DNA from: Pisolithus tinctorius
Lineage: Eukaryota > Basidiomycota > Agaricomycetes > Boletales > Pisolithaceae
Assembly (NCBI GenBank): GCA_024663395.1
Contig: JANFAH010000029.1
Location: forward strand, 124,001-188,000
Length of the DNA stretch: 64,000 nucleotides
Direction of reading: 5' to 3'
Below, piece by piece: positions 55,731-64,000 of the stretch. The notes beneath the pieces are model-generated. The model saw only the letters and a list, made by a program, of their open reading frames with translations, ran no database searches and was not told where the DNA came from. Position 1 is the first letter of the stretch, and each line of letters begins with the position of its first letter. A program made the translations under genes and the position numbers.

Positions 55731-57130
55731 AGGGGATGGAAAAGATCCAGTACGTTTGTGGAGAAGCGATCGGTTGTTTGTGATGCCATCACGGTGTCGA
55801 CGAGAACGTCCTCTTCAAACATCTTTTCTGGACAGATGTCTTAACGATACTCCGTCGCTTTCCATGCACGTACACGGTATACAGTCAACCGCTGGTTACA
55901 CATCACACTACTCCTCTCCACCTCCATGGCATTGCTACTTGCTGATTTCCAAAGCTTACTGGTTCGTTTCCTTCTCACTACAAGTCTAGGCGATCTGACG
56001 ACGATGAATCGTCCTTGGGAGGACAATGTGTTTATTTGAACTCTGTTTCAATTATGCGGATCTGCCCAGCCCAAGTCCTGCGGCAAGGATTCGGCCCGAG
56101 GTTCGACAGCCCTGTGTCTACTTCTTTACTATTGTATGACAACTCAGCGCTCAGCGCTCAACTCCGTTTCTCATTTATGAATATTGATCCTACTTATCCC
56201 GTACTCGTACTCAAAAGGGCCATATGTCATACTACACGGGGACGCTTTCTTTCCTATCCAATATAGACCTCTGTGTCTTGGAATTACGAATAGCGCTTTG
56301 AGAAGGCTCCTGGTGTCGAGTTGTTGCGAATTACAACTCCGCATCAACACCATATCCTGTCCAGATCTCTGCAAAATGCAATCCCAGAGGTACGTAATTT
56401 CGCCGCACCGATTGCCATTGCCCGAAGTCTCACGAGTTCAGCGTGAAAAAACCCCCTTCCTGACTAGACGCTATGCACTCCGTTGGCACACAGAACGTTC
56501 CATGATCAGAGTTCGTTCTATTCGCGTCATGTTCGCGTAGGTCTGACTTCCGTTCCCATCTACAGGCTCTTACTTACTCTGCAGGAGTGCTTGATAAACC
56601 ACGTAGTCTCCCCGCTTCTGGATATTTCTCTGATCATGCTTCTGATAAGCCATGTGGACATCCTAGAGTGACGGAACATCCCCGACATTCGGATCTAGAG
56701 GGAAGGGTGTCAATTGGACATCCTCATGTGGAAAGTTGCGGATCTTTCTTTGATCCCTGTACGACGTCAGCCACTTTCCCGTCCCTGTTTGAAAACGTCC
56801 ATCATGATGGAGAAGAGGCCACCCTTGCTTTGACAGAAGTACGACCAATATGTGTGCCTTTCATCTTCGGGTGCGCTCGACGGATCGGGTAACCCAGATC
56901 CTTGCGCGCTAAAGAGCTCTGCGTCGCTGCTAACTACCTTAGAGCATACCCGAATGCCGTCCACAACGGCGTCGTTAAACCCTTTTCCAGGATGCTTGCA
57001 GAAGATATGGAGTAGGGAAGGAGGGAGGGCTGGTGGGTTATGATAGTGAATGACTCGTTCCGTCCGCGTATACATGTCAGTCAAATACATTCCCCAGCGT
57101 TAACCTTGCTCCTCAATATCTTTCCATCAG
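55731..57130. other. Stretch without a clear gene
   Basis: Small open frames exist on both strands. The best is 57090-56767 on the minus strand (107 codons, SAQGSGLPDPSSAPEDERHT), which reads like protein, but I recognise no domain and see no clean splice pattern. Confidence 0.35.
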
Positions 57131-57999
57131 CGTGATAAACCGGTGCAAGGCTCGCGAAAACAATTCAAGGCGTATGACCGTGGATTGACGGAGGACGTCT
57201 TTGACGCATTGGCCTTTGCCAAGCTCGGAGGGTACAGACTTCAGTGACGTCGATTGGAAGTGCTTTGAGTGAGTACAATATGCTAATTTTATGGCCTAAT
57301 AATGCACCAAAGATAGCGTAGCGGTGGCTCAAAGATTCTGCCTGAACAAGATGGCAGAAGTTAGTGGTAAACGGGGAAAACGCACGCATTTCGGCGAGAG
57401 AGTTACGACCCTAATCACTTGATTATCATTGTCCCCTCCGATTCTCCAAAGCACAAGCTTCCTCTGGGAGTGACTGAATTAGAGAATGACACTGGCTCTG
57501 GGGATATTGTTACTGATATATCCGTGATCATTGGTCGGCCTAGGTGCTCGAAGCAAGTCATCATCCTCGTCCGGAAGGCTGGGGTCGCGATCTCGGTCCA
57601 CGGAGAATCCAAGTCGTGCATGTCTACTCGTACGCCATATCTACCCTCCCTCTTCCCGTGCTTCGTACGATATACACGAAGGATGCAGGGTTGAACATCA
57701 AGCAGGAGAATACTCCGCATGAGTTACAGTACGGGCCTTAGAGAGCCGTAGTGGACCATCAAGTCGGAGCCCTTGCAGTACTAGGGAAGATTGGAGTGCC
57801 GAAGGGGTTTATGCTTTGCGATCTTGGGGAGGCACACGATGCTCCAATCGCATACGAGGTCTTGCAGGATCAATTCCTTGACATGAATGTCAAGGTGAGA
57901 TTGAATACGGTAAGTGGTCCAAGTCTTCGTAACAGTGGATTCGTCATAGAAGCCGGCAAGCGTCCTGAGATCTGTTTCTTGCAGGGAAGCACGATTTAG
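57131..57999 (+). pseudogene. Degraded unrecognised coding segments
   Basis: Consecutive plus-strand pieces in shifting frames look like remains of one protein: KAYDRGLTEDVFDALAFAK near 57170, VAVAQRFCLNKMAEVSGKR near 57325, then 57419-57694 and 57751-57999 (GALAVLGKIGVPKGFMLCDL). A possible intron (GTGAGTAC to AAAG, about 57269-57314) lies between the first two. Stops and shifts interrupt it. No family recognised. Confidence 0.3.
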
Positions 58000-58992
58000 A
58001 GACTCGTATCGTCGTCGTCACCACCTGATATCATGACCGCGGGATAGGACGAGCGTTCCTGTAGACATGATTCACATGAGAAGTCGGGGGATTAGTAGTA
58101 CAGGGCAACGGTGAGTCAACCGGATGACCTTGACTTGTATATTATATTCCACCGCTCTCTTGTATGATGCTTGAGTGCACTTGTCACAGCGTATTTCTGA
58201 CGCATCCCTGGCATCTGCACTAATCTACAGTTTTTCGCGGAAGACGTAGCACTTCATTACCATGGCTAAAGCAATTGTCGGCGGTCATAGAGGTTCTACT
58301 GATTACTCACTGCGAAGCAAGGACAAACCTACGCTCACACGCAGATTTCTTGTGTTGGTTTCGCCGATCTTTTTGCGGATCCTGAATTGTGTTATTATGG
58401 CAAGGACCTTGGGAAATCGAAATCGACCCTTCGAATTCTAACTCCGCATCTTCGCTACCACGTGCGCTGCCGGCGGTGTACTCAATAGAAGCTGTCCAAA
58501 TCCGAACACGTGGCTCTTGTCTCTGCCACCTGCCACAGCTGTCTTCGACTTCATAGCTCTGTAAACTGACCGCAGCAGCTGAGCAGTCTAACTCTCAAGA
58601 ATGTAATGGGAATTCGGAGGGTGTAGGGGCGTCGCTTTTCCTTCAACCCCACATCCGAGGTTGCCAACGGCTGGGTGTCTTTGATAAGGTTGTTGTTGAG
58701 GATCGTATTTTTAGAGAGAGAAAAGTAATAATATTGTGCGTAACCCCCCGGTACGAATGAAGGTGACCTTGTCGAGGTATGTGATTTGACAACAGTGTAT
58801 ATGCACCAGGGATAGTTGACACAGAGGCGCCCTGCCAGGTGCTTCTCCCATAAAGTGATAAGTCAATGGCACCAATATCTATCAGTCTGAGTGTAGCAAC
58901 ATTGTATATGCTGCCTCCTGCTATTGGATTTTTCACATTTGAAAGTCTGCCACAATTACACTTCGTCATTCTCGTCTGCATCCCTCTCCTTG
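58000..58992. other. Stretch without a supported gene
   Basis: Only short frames. The longest (58996-58643, minus) shows no domain and may include the 3' UTR of the zinc-finger gene. Confidence 0.4.
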
Positions 58993-59448
58993 TCAACCTT
59001 TACTCAAATTTCTACCTTCCCAGTCAGTTACTTTGATGGTCCTCGGCCAACATTGCATTGAAGTAGGTCTATTCGAAAGGTACTGGTGAGCCATTGTCTC
59101 CACCGGGTAAGGGGGATGGCTGACCTCCATGCAGACATACATATGTGCTTGGAGTGTCTCGTTCCTCGTGTATATGTTTCCACATATTGTGCACTGCACC
59201 CTCACTTGTATATGGCGCTCTAAAATGTGTCGGGCGACATTACGCCACTGCATTTCCTGTGGACACAGAGGCCAAGGACAAGGAGCACGGTCAGTGTGCC
59301 TGCGAATAAAACCGTGTGTGCGGAGGTGGGCATAAACAGTGCCCGTCGAATCCTCCAAGGGGATTGTACATCCGATCACCCAGGGGCATACTGGGGGTTC
59401 CAGGGCGTTATCCGCACCATGATCCTGCTGGGACCAGGGTACGGTCAT
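58993..59448 (-). CDS. Small C2H2-type zinc-finger protein
   Basis: A 151-residue protein starting MTVPWSQQDHGAD, stop TGA at 58993-58995. The frame stays open for 48 codons upstream to 59592. I chose the internal ATG because cysteine-rich sequence starts soon after it. Three Cys/His units are seen: C21-x5-C27...H41-x3-H45, C57-x4-C62...H74-x4-H79 and C86-x2-C89...H102-x3-C106. They resemble classical DNA-binding fingers with unusual spacing in the first two and Cys as the last ligand in the third. It is probably nuclear. It stands alone, with no operon-like context. The target is unknown. Confidence 0.6.
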   Translation of the reverse strand: MTVPWSQQDHGADNALEPPVCPWVIGCTIPLEDSTGTVYAHLRTHGFIRRHTDRAPCPWPLCPQEMQWRNVARHILERHIQVRVQCTICGNIYTRNETLQAHMYVCMEVSHPPYPVETMAHQYLSNRPTSMQCWPRTIKVTDWEGRNLSKG

Positions 59449-59592
59449 GTTGTTTGCTGATACAAGATTATCAACAGTCAGGTAAAATTTCGCAAAACCC
59501 GACAGTGTAATTTTTGCGCACCCAGATAATTCATCCACGGAAACTTCTTGAGGTAGGAAAGAATTTGTCTTGCCGTGTCTCAAGCTGACCAT

Positions 59593-62500
59593 AGAATCGC
59601 CTCATACATATATGTACTCGCAGTGGTCATACACTCCATTATCAGGTCCTTGCGATGCTTTCTTCCTCCATGCCGTCTCGGAGCAGACCCAGTGCTCTGG
59701 GTTCAAGCCGACTCCTTTTCGGTTCCCACTCACCTTAACTGCGCAGCAGGGTTACCACATTCTTGGCCCTGAACTTGGAGCAAGACCTGGTGGATTTTGT
59801 CTAAACTCTATCTACGTCAAAAGAAGATATCGAACTTCTCAAAATCCATCTTGATGTTGCGTTCCACACAGCTCCATTTAGTCCAACTCCTAAACCGTGG
59901 ACTACTTTTCATCATCGCAGAAATTCCCATGTTCGTTCAACATGACTACGTCATACGTAGTAATATATGCCAGCAGTCAGCAACATCAGAATTGAAGCTA
60001 GTATGTACTTCATGTGTTACAGATGCAGGTGATCGAGTGCCCACTATTGGTTGCTGGGTCTTTCCTTCCCCTCCCTCCTCCTTTTCCCACCCATCAAGGG
60101 TCCAAAGGGGTCCACGCACCCTCCAAGTCGTATACATGATAAAGAGATCGATAAATACATTGAAAGTGTAATTTATCCATAGAACTCTTCCTACGCAAAA
60201 TTTCCAAGATAAGCAATACTACTGTACGAACTTTCCATGATGTTGCGAGCAATCCTGTGGGAGGCTCTGCTGTCACACCCTGGCGGCCGCTGATGTGCAC
60301 CTCGGCGGCATCGAGACTGCCGTTACAGAAGCCTCTCGGAGCACGGAGCATGTCATGTCACAATAGTGTTGCCACGAGGTGAATTGAACTGAATCGAGGT
60401 GGATTAGCTGACCGGTTTGACCCGCTTCAAATGATGGGATGTATCGAGGTGAGTTCGCGAGAGTTTTTGAGGTAGCAATTCCGTCTGAGCTCTGAGTAGT
60501 ACTGCTGTGGTCATGAGGGTCTGGTACCCATATGTATATACACAACGATGCCTGGTCCATTAAGCCAAAAGTCACAAGCAAATTGCTGCCTAAAGACTAG
60601 TATGTAGTTGTGTAGATTAGCACTCCAGTCAATACACATCCTGCCCATTTGCAAACAGCGCCTCAAGCATCAAAGCACAGCTTGCCATCAATTCATCAGC
60701 AGTCCATGCGGTGATTGGACTAGAAATGGTATCACTGACCCTGATTGTTAGACACAAGATCAATTATGAATGTGTTGCATAGTTTATCCCAGTTTAGACA
60801 TATCGAAGTGCGCCAGAGTTGCCACTTTGAGGAGTTATTTCAAACTGAGTTCAGTTCGACAGCAACACTTGTCGCAAGTCATGACTCCAGCCAGGGCTGT
60901 CAAACACCGAACGCCTCCGCCGTTTCGTCTCTCTCAGACGCCCGAACTATTCCTTAACGAGGAGAGCCATGTATGGTGTACGTGCGATTTATCACGATGA
61001 TACCGGTGTTCAAACCACTTTTCTCGTTCGGGAAGTGTACGACCTCAGCCTACCGTTCTCATATCGTGTCATGTGTGCCCATGTACCAGTGTTTGAAGGG
61101 CCAGTGGTCAGCTAAGTGTACAGGCGGTTGACGCCAGTGCCTGCCCATGTAGCCTAATAGATGTTTGTGCACGTCGATTTACTTAATTGCCACACCATGT
61201 GATATTAATTACTGTAAGTCTGAAATCCTTTCGCTGTCATTGGTAGTTCGGTTCTTACTCACGACCCCCGCCCAATCAGAACGTGTCATTTACCGCCACC
61301 GCCACACTTGGCTTTTTGGTGAGCCGCCGGTGTGCCTGTCGTGTCCGGGTCAACGGCCATATCACCTTGTTTACAAGGTCACTGCACCTCGAAATTCGTC
61401 GCTCATTTTTCGACATCCGCGAACATTCCCCTTTAGAAAGTCCGATTCAAATCACGCCGGCAAAGATTTGTTGCTACGGATTTATGTATTTGCATTTATG
61501 TACGATTGTAACAAGCTCAAATGTAAAGGTGGTTAACTCGCGGACGAAGATCAATCGATGGTGGCTGCGAATTGAAGGCATGTGTCCGTGTACCATTGCA
61601 TGCCTAGACTGTCCCCATTCATTTGTTCAAACTCCAAGCCCAAGGCTTTATTCGTGGACGAAGATCAATCGATGGTGGCAGTGAATTGAAGGCATGTGTC
61701 TTTGTACTCTAGTTTGGCACAAGCGCAATCTACATCACTTTGGCTCTTTCCCAGTCTAACATTGTCTTATGATCGAGAGCTGCAAGCCTTTGGTCCTCTT
61801 GCTGCAGATATTTGCTTGGATGTTGAGTGAAGATCTTTTCATCGAAATCGCGCAACAGTTGAATTGTATCAATGTCATGTGGTTACTGGGTGGGTACGTC
61901 TGCGGCGCATATCCTGGCTTTCTGGGTGGCTATTTGTTCGTGCTCAACAACAACATGTAAGTACCTGATGCTGGCGTTCCTGTGCATGCACTCATTATGT
62001 GAAGGGATCATCTCTCACCACAGATTGTCTGAGATTTTGGGCTGCTTTTAATGATGAACAGAATGTGAATGCTATACTTGAAATGTAGTTTATCATTTGA
62101 TGAATGACCAGATTTCAAGCATAAACACAACCTTATATAGGGCCGCTCAAAGTTGCTAGAGGTTCGGCTAATTCCTCGGGTGTTTGTTGGGTGTTTGTGG
62201 TGAGTTTTCGGCTGAGAATATCAGTATTCAAACTCTGACTGCTCTCGTCTAATCAGAATATTTGATCATCATTTAGTATGCATCCCCATCCCCCCCCCCC
62301 CCCCATGTATACATCTGCTTTGTATTCACACTACAATAGTATGTAGTAGTACATATGAATGTGGATGTTTGTCTTCTTTGCTACCAATTCATTATCACTT
62401 GCTAGATCTCTCTGTTGATAAGCATGCATGCTTTTTGGTGGAGTTTGAATCTCCAGTCGGAGCTTACATATTCGCTCACAAACTCACAACTCAGAAAATC

Positions 62501-63540
62501 TCAGAGATTCTGTTGTGTCTCCGATCGGCGCTTCATCGGAAGTGAGGAGATTTAGAGTTGGCCCACCAAAACCTCCTAAGAATAATATTACGTTGTTGAT
62601 GAGTTGTTGATGATTTGTTGGCATCTAATGGGTCGATGGGGTCGAGACGAGGACAGAAGAGGGGCTGCGTTTAGAGCGTGGGTGGTGACACCAACACAGC
62701 GAGAAAGGGGCGAGAGCTCCGACAGCACTGCAATGGAGAAGTGAGACTGGTACAAATATTGGTTGCTAGCTGTAAATTATGGGAATCTATGACGTGTCCG
62801 TAAACAAGGTGCCTGCCGTCCCCGACGGCCCTATCCTCTAGTTATTCGTAAACGACATATTTGTTCGTCGAAGATGATCGGGAGTCGGTCCAGCCTCTCA
62901 ACCTGGTCTTTGCGGTGGTAGACGCGGATAGCACGATATCAATGACGTGCACTCGGATTAGGCAGGGCTTGCATTTTTGCTGCGTCGTGGTAACGATCTC
63001 CTGAGTCTTTGACGACTGCTGGTGTGCCTTTTGCTTCGACTTCCTCTTCATTGGGTACTAGACAGGCCTAGCTTTGCATAGTACTGTCCATAGTAGTAAG
63101 AGGGGAGATAAAGACTTAGTGATCAATTGAACCAATCAGCACATCAATGATACATACGGTACACTAGTTTTGGGTCCCATGGCGCTGACCGCTGAGCATA
63201 TTCCACATCGCTCCATTCGATCTAAATGTAGTTATAGTATGGTGTAGCTCAGATCGGAACGGAGCGCGCCAAGTAAAATCCTCTTAGTAGGGTGGGAAGA
63301 CCAGGCTCCTCGCTTCGAGTGTGGGATACTTTAAGGTTCGGACCGAATCTGTCAGCCAACGTCAATGGCAAGTAGCTATTATGTAAGGAAGTTCCTAGTG
63401 TCGTGTCGTTGCGAGTGAATAAACTCGCACCGCCACTGCAGATACCTATCAGGCGCAAGGTAGAAAACACTTCGCAGTGCAGTCGGACTCGCTCTAAAAT
63501 GGTTTGCGCAGAAGGTAGAAAGAACATATTGAACGTATTA
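59593..63540. other. Long stretch without a supported gene
   Basis: Open frames are short and carry no domain I recognise. They include 59797-60171 (+), 61165-61684 (+, overlapping the direct repeat) and a 69-codon basic frame starting MKRKSKQKAHQQ at 63051-62842 (-). A 15-base C run lies at 62290-62304. No tRNA or rRNA was recognised. Confidence 0.45.
61542..61700 (+). repeat. Short direct repeat
   Basis: A 45-bp unit (GGACGAAGATCAATCGATGG...) at 61542-61586 recurs at 61656-61700 with two or three mismatches. Confidence 0.8.
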
Positions 63541-64000
63541 GGAAGACTTAGCTTGTTAGAGTCGAAGAAAGACGAGGATAGCGACGAAGAAACTTCTGTA
63601 AATTCGTCGAGGAAGAGGAAGCGCAAGATTAAACACAGTGATTCTTCAGAGGAGGAAGGGGAGGAAGACAGAAAGAAGAAATATAAATGCAAGTTGAAGA
63701 AACGCCAGAATACGTCTTCTGACGAAGACCATAAGTCAGCTTCCGGATCAATACCATCTAAACTATTGAAGTCGAAGAAACCTTTTTCCAAAAAATCCTC
63801 CACCGTTAAACGAAAAAAATCTCACTCCCCGGAGCTGTGAGACGAGTTTTCGGGTGGTGCCTTCGTATATCGTGCGATCAGACAAGAGCGTGTCGTGCTT
63901 GGCTGGTCGCAGGCGCCTTGCGGCCGATGTCCTTTTTTAATTTTGTGGCGATAAGGGGCCAACGAATCTACGGGAATGCGTATATTACAAAGAGTGGTTC
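63541..64000 (+). pseudogene. Partial broken copy of the rpc34 3' exon
   Basis: From about 63564 this matches 55345 onward of rpc34: the Lys/Ser/Glu-rich tract (SDSSEEEGEEDRKKK) and then, from 63851, the conserved end (GAFVYRAIRQERVVLGWSQA, then PCGRCP). Between them lies about 100 bp not present in rpc34, with a TGA at 63838-63840. A frameshift follows the CGRCP part (TTTTTAATTTTG against the rpc34 TTTTTGATTTTTG). The match runs off the window edge. Upstream of 63560 it is unrelated to rpc34. This is a segmental or retroposed fragment. Introns of the copied exon cannot be judged because that exon has none. Confidence 0.85.

Overview
The window looks like the genome of an agaricomycete-type basidiomycete. 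The evidence is short GT-AG introns of about 47-114 nt, a compact eight-exon RNA polymerase III subunit gene, a DUF6699-type fungal gene family, chromodomain Ty3/gypsy elements and a Tad1-like LINE. No bacterial, plasmid or CRISPR features were seen. Species cannot be named from the sequence alone.

Positions 1-41213 are a nested transposon graveyard. Element A is a minus-strand Ty3/gypsy element running from a 197-bp 5' LTR at 17847-18043 past the left edge. It is split between its RNase H and integrase parts by element P1, a plus-strand Ty3/gypsy element with 517-bp LTRs (4114-11661; target duplication GTCGA/GTTGA). Element C (about 18.05-24.94 kb) is an old minus-strand Ty3-like element. 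A Tad1-like LINE (26517 to about 41213, plus strand) is interrupted by a solo P1-family LTR (30112-30639, target duplication CTCGC) and by the complete minus-strand Ty3 element B (31384-41102, 288-bp LTRs, target duplication GTAGG). The A-rich tail of the LINE ends inside a copy of a host membrane-protein gene.

The most notable content is a pair of spliced genes on the strand opposite to their host retroelements. Both lie between the pol 3' end and the 3' LTR (9920-11007 in P1; 19013-20120 in C). Both encode the six-cysteine spacing of a Gal4-type zinc cluster and a C-terminal helical segment. P1 also has a textbook -1 frameshift site at its gag stop. Nearly every premature stop in all the elements is TGA at a likely former CGA, and P1 LTR differences are almost all CpG transitions, pointing to decay of methylated CpG.

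Positions 41.2-53.4 kb are a segmental-duplication region. It has large inverted arms, three copies of a DUF6699-like gene (one intact) and copies of a short membrane-protein gene. A 626-bp non-autonomous DNA transposon with two identical 170-bp terminal inverted repeats sits in one arm and is absent from the matching site of the other.

Positions 53.9-64.0 kb are quieter host sequence. They hold the RNA polymerase III subunit gene rpc34/rpc6, a small C2H2-type zinc-finger gene and degraded unrecognised coding segments. A broken second copy of the rpc34 3' end runs off the right edge.
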